DNA of 64,000 nt from JBFMHP01 sp040752855. Lineage in GTDB: Bacteria > Pseudomonadota > Gammaproteobacteria > RBG-16-57-12. This document shows positions 9,055 to 17,752 of this stretch, piece after piece. The stretch covers positions 1 to 64,000 of the forward strand of contig JBFMHP010000031.1 in NCBI GenBank assembly GCA_040752855.1, written 5' to 3'. Below the pieces are notes generated by a model, which worked only from the letters and a program-made list of their open reading frames with translations, made no database searches and had not been told where the DNA came from. The number at the start of each line of letters is the position of its first letter. The stretch's first letter is position 1. The position numbers and the translations under genes were made by a program.

Positions 9055-9111
9055 GTAGGAGCGAGCCTTGCTCGCGAACAACCCGTGATCGCCTGCGGGG
9101 CAGGCTCCTAC
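9055..9111 (+). repeat. REP/BIME-like element, copy 1
   Basis: A 57-base unit that begins GTAGGAGCGAGC, ends CAGGCTCCTAC and contains two internal hairpins. Its outer parts match the reverse complement of 63831-63886 at 44 of 46 bases, while the inner 11 bases differ. The form is that of a paired REP (BIME) as seen in pseudomonads and relatives. It follows the thrC terminator directly. Confidence 0.85.
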
Positions 9112-9139
9112 GATACGTTCATTGCGCCGGGTTGATGAG

Positions 9140-10024
9140 ATGGAGATTTGGATCGCGGCAAGCCTCGTGGCGATGATCGCCAACGTCGGCAAGGTGCTGT
9201 TGGTCAAGACGCGCTGTCAGCACATCGACTCCTGGCAGTTGGTTTTTTACGCGCGCACTATATCCGCGGTGGTATTGTGCGCCGCGCTGATCTTTGTCGA
9301 TTACCGCATCCATGATCCCGGCGTCTTCTGGGGGGCGACGAGTGCCGCCGCGCTAATCACCATCGGCGCCAGTCTGCTGTACCTGCACGCCGTCAAGGCC
9401 GGGGATCTCGCTATCGTCACGCCGCTACAGGCGACCATTCCGATCTTCATGCTGCCCGGCATGTATATTCTGTACGGCGAGATACCGCGCACACAATCCT
9501 TGTGGTTCATCGGATTGATCATCGCTTCCGTATCGGTGGCGCTGTACACCTCCAGTCGAGATCAGACACGCGCAAGCCACCCAACGCGCCTTCGGGCCGC
9601 GTTGGCCTCGCTGGCGGCGGCGGGATTGTTCGGTGTTTCCACCGTGCTCGATCGTGTCGCCATCGCCGCGGCCAGCAACGGCGCGCTGGTGTTTTCGGCG
9701 TATTGGAACCTGATCACGGTCGTGATGCTGTTGCCGATGTGGTTTTACCTGCGCAAGTCCGCCGCACCCAGTCCGATACGCCAACCCGCGGTTCACTATT
9801 ATGTCGCCGCGGTGCTGTTAGCGTTTATCGCGCAACAATACGCCGTGCAATTCTCACTGGAACTGGAGAACGGCGCGACCTATGTCAAGTCCATCGTCAT
9901 GACGCACATCGTCTTCGCCGCGTTATTCGGCATCGTTGTATTAAAGGAAAAAGTGCGGCCGGCCGTTTTGATTGCCAGTCTGATGACTGTGTTGGGCGGT
10001 GTTGGATTGGTGTGGTCGATCTGA
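9140..10024 (+). CDS. DMT/EamA-family membrane transporter
   Basis: A 294-residue inner-membrane protein with about ten hydrophobic helices arranged as two EamA-type halves, as in drug/metabolite transporters. The repeat boundary is near residue 143 after the Arg/His-rich loop S-S-R-D-Q-T-R-A-S. The C-terminal half carries the V-L-K-E-K-V-R-P box typical of EamA proteins. ATG 9140 is used because the hydrophobic segment starts directly after it; no strong ribosome site is visible, and an in-frame start at 9122 is possible. The substrate is unknown. It stands alone between the thrC terminator/REP and the dehydrogenase gene. Confidence 0.8.
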   Translation: MEIWIAASLVAMIANVGKVLLVKTRCQHIDSWQLVFYARTISAVVLCAALIFVDYRIHDPGVFWGATSAAALITIGASLLYLHAVKAGDLAIVTPLQATIPIFMLPGMYILYGEIPRTQSLWFIGLIIASVSVALYTSSRDQTRASHPTRLRAALASLAAAGLFGVSTVLDRVAIAAASNGALVFSAYWNLITVVMLLPMWFYLRKSAAPSPIRQPAVHYYVAAVLLAFIAQQYAVQFSLELENGATYVKSIVMTHIVFAALFGIVVLKEKVRPAVLIASLMTVLGGVGLVWSI

Positions 10025-10240
10025 GCGTGGTCGATCGCGTTTGCGTGTGTCGCCGTTGAACGATTGCATTACTCGTGGCGCGATTGGTCTATCAGCAATC
10101 CATGATGGATTCTCGATGTCATTGCATCGGCCCTGGCAGCGGATTTAAGCTGCTTTCACTTACGTGTGCTTATCTTAGAACTTTGCGGCAAGTTCTCCGG
10201 GATTGGGGAGGTGCCGCAGTGGACGGCGAAAGGATCAATC

Positions 10241-13024
10241 ATGCTTCGCAGCATATTCATTTCTCTGTGCGTCATCTCGTTCCAATTTTTGTTTTCATCT
10301 TCTCTCGCCCGCGCCGGCAGTCCTCCGCCGGGATTCTCCGAGCAAAAAATCGGTAGCCCATGGAATATCGTGGTCGGTCTTACGTTTGATTCGGCGGGTC
10401 GCCTCTACGCATGGGAAAAAGGCGGCACGATCTGGCTGATTGATGCAAGCGGAGTAAAAGAGGGCGCTCCCTTTGTTGACATCAGTGATGAAGTCGGTGA
10501 CTGGAGTGATCATGGCTTGCTGGGATTTGCTTTGAGTCCCAATTTTTTCAGCGATGGCTATGTGTACCTTTTTTACGTGGTCGATCGCCATCACCTGCGT
10601 CATTGCCATGAAAACGCCTCCGGTGTGGGCGCCCCGGTCTGTGATGCCGCGTATGATCCGGCTGTTGATGAGTATTTCACCGCCACCATCGGCCGCATCA
10701 CCCGTTACACGGCGCAGCTGCCTGCCGGGGCATCGGACTATCGGTCTGCGAAAACCGTGGATTATTCCAGCCGCAAGGTGTTGCTGGGGGAGGGTAGCGA
10801 TCGCGGCTGCCCGGTTCTGTACCCATCGCATGGCGTGGGCACGCTGCTGTTTGCCGGCGATGGCAGTTTGATCGCAACCTGTGGCGATGGCGCCGGTTAT
10901 TCTTCGATCGATGGCGGCAGTGCGGCCGGAACGTATTTTCAAGATGCGTTGAATGCAGGCATGATCACGGCAAAGGAAAACGTCGGTGCTTTTCGCTCTC
11001 AACTGATCGATTCTTTGAGCGGAAAGATCCTGCGCCTCGATCCACAGACCGGCGACGGCCTTGCAAGCAATCCGTATTTCGATGCGTCGGCGCCACGCGC
11101 GGCGCGCTCGCGTGTCTGGGCGCTCGGCCTGCGCAATCCCTATCGCATTGCGCTCAAGCCGGGCACCGGCAGCAGCATCATCAGTGAGGGATCGCCCGGT
11201 ACGTTCTATCTCGGCGATGTGGGATGGAGTACCTGGGAAGAGCTGAATATCGTCAGCGGACCCAAGCAGAATCTCGGCTGGCCGCTTTATGAAGGCATGA
11301 CTGCGAACCTCGACTATACGGCGCTCAAGACGGCGAATCGCGATGCGCCCAATCCTCTCTATGATGGCAGGGCTTGCAAGCAGCAGTATTTGAATTTTCA
11401 GGATCTGCTCATCCAGGACACGCAAAATTCGCTTGCCGTCTGGCCGAACCCATGCAATCAAGCGGTCAATCTGGCGTTGCCGGAAAATCTTTTCATTCAC
11501 ACTCGACCCGTCGCGGATTGGAACCACGCAGCGGACGGCCCCGCCCGCTGGTCGTCCTACGATCTCGGTGCGCCGGTGTATACGAACATTGGCGCGCCGG
11601 CGCCGGACGGAGCACTCGTAACGGGAGCGCAGTTCGGCGGCAATAGTTCCGTGGGCGGGGCATGGTACACGGGCGGTCAATTTCCGCCGGAGTATGCGAA
11701 CAACTATTTTCACGCCGATTTTTCCGCTGGTTGGATCAGACGCTTCGTATTCGATGTCGCAGACCAACTCGTGGCCGTGAAGGACTTCATCCCCGACGCT
11801 GGCGGCGTGATGGATATTGAAGCCCATCCCGGCGACGGCAGTCTCTACTACATCAGTTGGGGCATAGACATTGTCAAAGTGACCTATTCCAGCGCCAATC
11901 TTGCCAGTGATGTGCAGCTCTATCTCCAGACTTGGCCGGATTCAATCAACACCGGCGGTCAGTTGATGTATCTTGCCGAGGTGAAAAACGCCGGACCGGC
12001 GCCCGCGACCGGAGTCATCGTGACCAGTCAATTGCCGGCGCCGCTTTATCCCGGCGCCGCGCCCTATGCCGGCCGGGGCAGTTGCACGATCAGCGGGGCG
12101 AGTCTGCGCTGTTCGTTGGGGACCGTGGCCGCCGGCGATTCTGTCTGGGTGGCGGTTTCTGTTCAGCCCGGTGGTACCGGAGACCTCACTAACACCATGA
12201 CGGTGCAGGCGACCGAGAGCGACCCCAATCCGGCGGACAACAGCCGCAGTGTCACCACTCGAGTGTTATCCGCGCAGGCCGACTTGCAGCTCATACAACG
12301 GTCGGGACCCGTGGACGTCAAGACCGGCGATCTGCTGTATTTCGTGGCGGAGGTGAAAAATGCCGGGCCGGGCGTTGCGTCCAATGTCACCTTGACCGAC
12401 GTGGTGCCGGTGCCGCTTCATCCGGCGTATCCGCCTTTTACCAATCATGGCAGCTGCGCCGGCACCGGCTCGGGTTTGAATTGCAATTTGGGAACCCTGG
12501 CGCCGGGTGCCTCGGCCTGGGTAGTCGTCTATACGAAACCCGATCGGAGCGGAAGCGTGACAAATACCATGACGGTCAGCGCCGTCGAGCAGGACCCCAA
12601 TGCCGCGGATAATTCCAGTTCCGTAACGGTAACGGTGCTGGCGGCTTCGCCGCAGGCCGATCTGCAACTCACACAGCGGGTTGGGCCGGATGTGGTCAAG
12701 GTCGGCGGACTGCTCTACTACTCGGCGGAACTGAAAAACGCCGGGCCTGCTACGGCGACCAACGTCACCTTAACCGACTCGCTACCGGTGCCACTCGATC
12801 CGACGCGGCCGCCTTACGCCTTTCAAGGCGGATGCGCCGCCAGCGGCTCAACCCTGAATTGCCAGGTGGGGGACTTGGCGCCGGGGGCGACGACATGGGT
12901 GGTAATCTTCACGCAACCGGACCGCGCGGGTATTACAGTCAACACCATGTCGGTCAGTGCCAAGGAGGCTGACCCGGTGACCGCGAATAATCAGCAAACG
13001 ACGCAAATTACCGTCAATCCCTGA
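10241..13024 (+). CDS. Exported PQQ-dependent sugar dehydrogenase-like protein with three DUF11 repeats
   Basis: The 927-residue protein starts at ATG 10241 with AAAGGA six bases upstream and has a signal peptide likely cut after A-R-A near residue 25. Residues 30-550 look like the six-bladed glucose/sorbosone dehydrogenase propeller: H-G-L-L-G-F-A-L-S-P-N-F, W-A-L-G-L-R-N-P-Y-R, D-V-G-W-S-T-W-E-E-L-N and L-G-W-P-L-Y-E-G are family boxes. The rest is three tandem DUF11-type beta domains starting near residues 553, 679 and 805. Each has a D-(L/V)-Q-L start, a K-N-A-G-P box and a Cys pair. The enzyme part would act outside the cytoplasm on aldoses or similar compounds. DUF11 repeats usually serve as surface spacers or binding modules. 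The 216-base upstream gap shows no other gene. Confidence 0.82.
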   Translation: MLRSIFISLCVISFQFLFSSSLARAGSPPPGFSEQKIGSPWNIVVGLTFDSAGRLYAWEKGGTIWLIDASGVKEGAPFVDISDEVGDWSDHGLLGFALSPNFFSDGYVYLFYVVDRHHLRHCHENASGVGAPVCDAAYDPAVDEYFTATIGRITRYTAQLPAGASDYRSAKTVDYSSRKVLLGEGSDRGCPVLYPSHGVGTLLFAGDGSLIATCGDGAGYSSIDGGSAAGTYFQDALNAGMITAKENVGAFRSQLIDSLSGKILRLDPQTGDGLASNPYFDASAPRAARSRVWALGLRNPYRIALKPGTGSSIISEGSPGTFYLGDVGWSTWEELNIVSGPKQNLGWPLYEGMTANLDYTALKTANRDAPNPLYDGRACKQQYLNFQDLLIQDTQNSLAVWPNPCNQAVNLALPENLFIHTRPVADWNHAADGPARWSSYDLGAPVYTNIGAPAPDGALVTGAQFGGNSSVGGAWYTGGQFPPEYANNYFHADFSAGWIRRFVFDVADQLVAVKDFIPDAGGVMDIEAHPGDGSLYYISWGIDIVKVTYSSANLASDVQLYLQTWPDSINTGGQLMYLAEVKNAGPAPATGVIVTSQLPAPLYPGAAPYAGRGSCTISGASLRCSLGTVAAGDSVWVAVSVQPGGTGDLTNTMTVQATESDPNPADNSRSVTTRVLSAQADLQLIQRSGPVDVKTGDLLYFVAEVKNAGPGVASNVTLTDVVPVPLHPAYPPFTNHGSCAGTGSGLNCNLGTLAPGASAWVVVYTKPDRSGSVTNTMTVSAVEQDPNAADNSSSVTVTVLAASPQADLQLTQRVGPDVVKVGGLLYYSAELKNAGPATATNVTLTDSLPVPLDPTRPPYAFQGGCAASGSTLNCQVGDLAPGATTWVVIFTQPDRAGITVNTMSVSAKEADPVTANNQQTTQITVNP

Positions 13025-13072
13025 GGGTTGTTGCGATGAGCGGGCGGCGCGCGATCGGTTATACTCTCCGGC

Positions 13073-14056
13073 ATGATGACCACGCCGACCCTCGAACTCA
13101 CCTTGTGTATCCCCGATTTTCTGCGCGCCGAACTGGCGCTGGCGCAGGAATTGCCGCTGTTGCAACGCCTGCTGAGCCGGTCAGATCGCATGGAAGCCCG
13201 CACGGAAGGACATGAGCGCGCGCTGTTCGAGTTGTTTTCCATTGCATTGCCGCCGCAGCAGGAACTGCCGGTGGCCGCACTGACCTATGCCCTGGAGCAT
13301 GGCGCGTCTGCCGACGGAATACTGTTGCGGGCCGATCCGGTATATTGCCGGGCCGATCAGCACAAGGTGGTGATGCTGGCCAACGATCTCGATCTCGCGC
13401 ATGACGAGGCGCAACAGATGATCGCGGAACTGAATCGCCTCTTCGCCGAGGATGGCTGGGAGTTCAGCGCGCCGACGCCGCAGCATTGGTACCTGCGGCT
13501 GCCGCAGGCGATGGAGCTTGCCACCACGCCGGTCTCGCAGGCGCTGGGCAAGGATATTCGCACGCTGCTGCCACGCAGTGCGCAGGGCGCGATATTGCAT
13601 CGCGCGCTGACCGAGATGGAGATGTTGCTGCACGCCAGCCCGACCAATCAGCAACGGCGCGTGGCGGGGAAATTGCCGGTGACCAATCTCTGGCTGTGGG
13701 GCGGGGGAGCACTGCCCCACGTCCCGAAGACCGAATGGGCGCAGGTGTGGAGCGACGACGTGCTGGTCTTGGCGCTGGCCAAGTTCACCCAGGTGCCGCG
13801 CTGCGCGGCCCCGGGCAGCGCCGGGCAGTGGCTGGAGCAGGCGGTGACGACTGGCAAACATTTGATCGTGTTGGCGCCGACGCAGGACGCGGCACACACC
13901 GAACGCGAATGGTTTGCAACGCTGGCTGCGGCGCTTAAAAGCGGCCGACTTAACGCGCTCACCCTGCGCCTCAACAATCATCATCGCTATCACATCACGC
14001 GCGGGATGCTACGGCGCTGGTGGCGGCGTGATCGTCCGTTACGGAGTTTCGTATGA
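13073..14056 (+). CDS. RpfE-type regulatory/phosphoglycerate-mutase-like protein
   Basis: A 327-residue protein resembling the RpfE family known beside recJ in xanthomonads and other gammaproteobacteria. Family traits are the R-A-D-P-V-Y box near residue 85, the E-W-A-Q-V-W-S-D-D box near 222, and repeated leucine-rich helices. Some database members are called cofactor-independent phosphoglycerate mutase-like, but no complete metal site is evident here. The stop overlaps the recJ start in an ATGA, so the two are coupled. Function is not established. Two adjacent ATG codons (13073, 13076) are both usable, and no clear ribosome site is seen. Confidence 0.75.
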   Translation: MMTTPTLELTLCIPDFLRAELALAQELPLLQRLLSRSDRMEARTEGHERALFELFSIALPPQQELPVAALTYALEHGASADGILLRADPVYCRADQHKVVMLANDLDLAHDEAQQMIAELNRLFAEDGWEFSAPTPQHWYLRLPQAMELATTPVSQALGKDIRTLLPRSAQGAILHRALTEMEMLLHASPTNQQRRVAGKLPVTNLWLWGGGALPHVPKTEWAQVWSDDVLVLALAKFTQVPRCAAPGSAGQWLEQAVTTGKHLIVLAPTQDAAHTEREWFATLAAALKSGRLNALTLRLNNHHRYHITRGMLRRWWRRDRPLRSFV

Positions 14057-15783
14057 ATTCTGAAATCATCCGCCGCCGCGTCTCCGCCAGCTATCAGCAG
14101 CTTGCCGCCGAACTGCACCCGGTGCTGGCCCGGATCTATGCAGCCCGTAATGTCGAGCATGCCGAGGAGGTCGCCTACAGCCTCGATAAACTGCCGCCGT
14201 ATCACAGTCTGCGGAATATCGAAGCCGCGGCGCGGCTGCTGCACGACGCGGTCACCCGGCAGCAACGCATCCTGATCGTGGCGGATTTCGACGCCGATGG
14301 CGCGACCAGTTGCGCGCTGGCGATCCGCGCGCTGAACATGATGGGCGCTAAGCAGGTCGATTTTCTCGTGCCGAATCGTTTTGAATTCGGCTATGGGCTG
14401 ACGCCGGAGATCGTCGCCATCGCCGCCACGCGCCTGCCCGAGCTGCTGGTCACGGTGGACAACGGCATCTCCAGCATCGAAGGGGTGGCGGCGGCACGCG
14501 CGTTCGGCATGCGCGTGCTGGTGACCGATCATCATCTGCCCGGCGCGCAACTGCCCGAGGCCGATGCGATCGTAAATCCCAATCTGCCGGGCGATGCATT
14601 TCCCAGCAAGGCGCTGGCCGGTGTCGGCGTGATCTTTTATGTGATGCTCGCCGTGCGCGCGCAGCTGCGCGCTAGCGGCTGGTTTGCGCAGCAAGAGATA
14701 CCTGAACCCAATCTCGCCCATCTGCTCGATCTGGTCGCGCTCGGCACCGTGGCCGATGTGGTGCCGTTGGACTATACCAACCGCATCCTGGTCGCGCAGG
14801 GCCTGGCGCGCATCCGCAAGGGCGCATGCTGCGCAGGGATCGCGGCGCTGCTGCGCATCGCCGGACGGCGCCTGGAGCGGGTGGCGGCCAGCGATCTCGG
14901 TTTTGCCGTGGGGCCGCGCCTCAATGCGGCTGGCCGCCTGGAAGACATGAGCCTGGGGATCTGCTGTTTGTTGAGTAACGATGCAGAACGCGTCGAGCGC
15001 ATGGTGCGCGAACTCAATGATCTCAACGCCCAGCGGCGCGAGATCGAACAGGAGATGCAGCTGCAGGCGCACGAGTTGTTGAACAACATGCGGCTCGATG
15101 AAGCGCGCTTGCCGGTGGGACTGTGCTTGTTCGATGAGACCTGGCATCAAGGCGTGATCGGCATCCTCGCCTCGCGCATCAAGGACAAGACGCACCGCCC
15201 GGTGATCGCCTTCGCGCTCGCCGAGAAGGAAGATGAAGTCAAAGGCTCGGCGCGCTCGGTGGTCGGTGTGCACATCCGTGATGTGCTCGAAGCGGTGGCC
15301 ACGGCGCATCCGGGGATGCTGACGCGGTTCGGCGGTCACGCCATGGCGGCGGGGCTGAGCCTGCCCAGGGAACATCTGGCCGCATTCATGGACGCCTTCG
15401 ATCGCGAGGTGCGCCGTCATCTCTCCGAGGACGCGCTGCGCGGTATGATCCACAGCGATGGCGAATTGCGCCCGCACGAATTTGATCTCGAACTCGCACG
15501 CCTGCTGCGCGATGCCGGACCGTGGGGGCAGGGATTTCCCGAGCCGGTGTTCGAGGGTGTCTTCATGCTCGAGGATCGGCGCATTGTCGGCGAAAAACAC
15601 CTGAAGCTGCGCCTGCGCTCGAGCGATGCGGCAGCGGTCGATGCCATTGCCTTCAACACCACGGATGCGGGTTGGCCCCTTGAGGTGCGGCAGGTCAGTG
15701 TGGCCTATCAATTGGACGTGAACGAATATAACGGCCGGGAATCGGTACAGTTGTTGGTGCGGCATATTCATCCGCACGAGTAG
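14053..15783 (+). CDS. recJ: Single-stranded-DNA-specific exonuclease RecJ
   Basis: A 5'-to-3' single-strand DNA exonuclease used in RecF-pathway recombination, mismatch repair and base-excision repair. The 576 residues match the usual length. The DHH-domain motifs are intact: A-D-F-D-A-D-G-A near residue 76, V-D-N-G-I-S near 136 and V-T-D-H-H-L-P-G near 157. The DHHA1 domain shows the G-G-H-A-M-A-A-G-L box near residue 431, followed by the RecJ OB fold. It overlaps the RpfE-like gene by four bases and ends the operon. Confidence 0.96.
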   Translation: MNSEIIRRRVSASYQQLAAELHPVLARIYAARNVEHAEEVAYSLDKLPPYHSLRNIEAAARLLHDAVTRQQRILIVADFDADGATSCALAIRALNMMGAKQVDFLVPNRFEFGYGLTPEIVAIAATRLPELLVTVDNGISSIEGVAAARAFGMRVLVTDHHLPGAQLPEADAIVNPNLPGDAFPSKALAGVGVIFYVMLAVRAQLRASGWFAQQEIPEPNLAHLLDLVALGTVADVVPLDYTNRILVAQGLARIRKGACCAGIAALLRIAGRRLERVAASDLGFAVGPRLNAAGRLEDMSLGICCLLSNDAERVERMVRELNDLNAQRREIEQEMQLQAHELLNNMRLDEARLPVGLCLFDETWHQGVIGILASRIKDKTHRPVIAFALAEKEDEVKGSARSVVGVHIRDVLEAVATAHPGMLTRFGGHAMAAGLSLPREHLAAFMDAFDREVRRHLSEDALRGMIHSDGELRPHEFDLELARLLRDAGPWGQGFPEPVFEGVFMLEDRRIVGEKHLKLRLRSSDAAAVDAIAFNTTDAGWPLEVRQVSVAYQLDVNEYNGRESVQLLVRHIHPHE

Positions 15784-15831
15784 CGCCTGTCCGTGGTATT
15801 AACCAGGCGTCCAAATATATCTGGTGTTATT

Positions 15832-15884
15832 CCCTCTCCCACAGGGAGAGGGCTAGGGTGAGGGGGATTGATTTTACCCCCTCA
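15832..15884. repeat. Double-hairpin intergenic repeat after recJ
   Basis: Two perfect hairpins lie side by side: a 9-bp stem (15832-15840 with 15844-15852) and an 8-bp stem (15859-15866 with 15877-15884). The GGGCTAGGGTGAGGG core is a common proteobacterial intergenic repeat and resembles the element at 61048. The remaining gap to 16035 contains more C/T- and G-rich half-repeats up to about 15960 and no gene. Confidence 0.65.
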
Positions 15885-16035
15885 TCCTGTCCTTCTCGAC
15901 TCGGGTTCCGGACTTCGTTCTACCGACTCCGTCCATGGAGTCGTCCCTGAGGGAGAAGGAGCATTCTCGAAACATTTTGCAGACATATTTGATCGCTGAG
16001 TTATAGCCATATACGAATTGCGATAGGAGTGTGCA

Positions 16036-16392
16036 ATGTACGCCTGGCTGGCGGACCTGGTGGTCCTGATCCATTTTGCCTTCATCCTGTTCGTCATCCT
16101 CGGTGGCCTAACGGTGTGGCGCTGGCGCTGGATGGTCTGGCTGCATGTGCCGGCCGCCGTCTGGGGTGCGTTGATCATCCAGTTCGGCTGGCTCTGCCCA
16201 CTCACGCCATTGGAGAACTGGCTGCGGGTTCAGGCCGGGGAGGAGGGCTATGCCGGGGGCTTCATCAGCCACTATCTGCTGCCTTTGATCTATCCGGGGG
16301 GCTTGACGCCGGAGTTGCGCCTGATCCTCGCGCTGCTCACGGTGGCCGTTAATCTGCTGATTTATGGGCTCCTCTGGCGTCGCCGGCGCTGA
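16036..16392 (+). CDS. DUF2784 family small membrane protein
   Basis: A 118-residue membrane protein with three to four hydrophobic helices. The first begins at once after the start (L-A-D-L-V-V-L-I-H-F-A-F). Family boxes are the aromatic W-L-C-P-L-T-P-L-E-N near residue 53 and the G-F-I-S-H-Y-L-L-P-L-I-Y-P-G segment near 75, both typical of DUF2784. ATAGGAG ten bases upstream supports ATG 16036. The tail is four arginines. It sits alone between recJ and prfB; role unknown. Confidence 0.85.
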   Translation: MYAWLADLVVLIHFAFILFVILGGLTVWRWRWMVWLHVPAAVWGALIIQFGWLCPLTPLENWLRVQAGEEGYAGGFISHYLLPLIYPGGLTPELRLILALLTVAVNLLIYGLLWRRRR

Positions 16393-16484
16393 AGCCACTG
16401 ACCGGAAATTCCCGGTGGCGCCGTTCACCCCCATGGCCGGTTGTAGTATCATGTGCGCTTCTTTTCGCCGATGCTGATAAAACC

Positions 16485-17583
16485 ATGCTGGAAGTCAATC
16501 CCGTCTACCGTCGTATCGAAGACATGCAAGCGCGTTCCCATGCGCTGAGGGGGTATCTTTGACTACGATACCAAGAGCGAACGTCTCACCGAGGTCGAGC
16601 GCGAACTAGCCGATCCCAAGATCTGGGACGATCCCAAGCGCGCCCAGGAATTAGGGCGCGAGCGTTCCGCGCTGGAAAATGTGGTCAATACGCTGCGCCG
16701 TCTCGACCAAGGCCTGGGCGATGCCCGCGAGCTGCTGGAGCTGACCCAGGAGGAGAACGACGAGAACGGCTTCAACGAAGTGGTCCGCGACCTCGACAAG
16801 CTGGATACAGAGCTGCAGGGCCTGGAATTCCGCCGCATGTTCTCCGGCGAGATGGACCCCAACAACGCCTTCCTCGACATCCAGGCCGGCTCCGGGGGCA
16901 CCGAGGCGCAGGACTGGGCCAATATGCTGTTGCGCATGTATCTGCGCTGGGGCGAGCGCCAGGGTTTCAAGACCGAGTTGATGGAAGCTTCCGCGGGTGA
17001 AGTGGCCGGCATCAAGAGCGCCACCATCCGGTTCGAGGGTCCGTACGCCTACGGCTGGCTGCGCACCGAGACCGGCGTGCACCGCCTCGTGCGCAAATCG
17101 CCCTTCGATTCGGGCAATCGGCGGCATACTTCGTTTGCCTCGGTGTTCGTCTCCCCCGAGGTCGATGATGACATCGACATCGAGATCAATCCGGCCGATC
17201 TGCGTATCGATACCTACCGCGCCTCGGGTGCTGGTGGTCAGCACGTCAACCGCACCGAATCGGCGATTCGTATCACGCACATCCCGACCAACACCGTGGT
17301 GGCCTGTCAGAGCGACCGCTCGCAGCACAAGAACCGCGACTCGGCGATGAAACAGCTCAAGGCCAAGCTCTATGAGCTGGAGATGCAAAAGCGTAACGCC
17401 GCCAAGCAGGCACTGGAAGACACCAAATCGGATATCGGTTGGGGTAGCCAGATCCGCTCCTATGTGCTCGATCAGTCGCGCATCAAGGATCTGCGCACCG
17501 GCGTGGAAACCGGCAACACCCAGGCGGTGCTCGATGGTGATTTGAATGACTTCATCGAGGCCAGCCTGAAGAGTGGCTTGTAA
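16485..17583 (+). CDS. prfB: Peptide chain release factor 2, with programmed +1 frameshift
   Basis: RF2 releases nascent protein at UGA and UAA codons. The gene starts at ATG 16485 and reads 25 codons to an in-frame TGA at 16560-16562. The site is AGGGGG-TAT-CTT-TGA-C, the classic RF2 frameshift signal, and the ribosome slips by one base on CTT so that GAC at 16561 is next. Joined length is 365 residues, the same as E. coli RF2. The codon-recognition S-P-F box and the catalytic G-G-Q in G-A-G-G-Q-H-V-N are present. The in-frame UGA senses low RF2, so the protein controls its own level. lysS follows after 169 bases, as in many gammaproteobacteria. Confidence 0.97.
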
Positions 17584-17605
17584 TGGTGTGTACGTAAGCG
17601 TACAT

Positions 17606-17640
17606 GTAGGGTGGGTTAGCGGTTTCTGCGTAACCCACCA
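17606..17640. repeat. Short palindromic intergenic repeat between prfB and lysS
   Basis: GTAGGGTGGGTTA and its partner TAACCCACC enclose a short spacer, a repeat type common in proteobacterial intergenic DNA. A small GTACG/CGTAC hairpin lies just before it (17590-17603). A fragment resembling the right arm of the REP-like unit (GCGGGGCAGGCTC) follows near 17660. Confidence 0.55.
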
Positions 17641-17752
17641 AGCGTGCCCAAAGCGCTTCGCGGGGCAGGCTCTTGCGAAGCAACACAACGCCGCGCCAAT
17701 GCGTGCTTGGCGGCACTCTCCCAGAGGGAGCTGCTGTTAATTTAGTCAAGGT

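Noticed and set aside
9055..9111. CRISPR repeat
   Set aside because: A single hairpin unit without evenly spaced repeats or cas genes; it fits REP elements.
10025..10240. Riboswitch before the dehydrogenase gene
   Set aside because: Only weak short stems were seen; no known riboswitch core could be recognised.
13990..15777. 595-codon minus-strand frame across recJ
   Set aside because: It is a shadow of high-GC coding DNA; recJ motifs on the plus strand are complete.
16560..16562. In-frame TGA in prfB read as a disabling mutation
   Set aside because: It is the known programmed +1 frameshift site, and the joined protein has full length.
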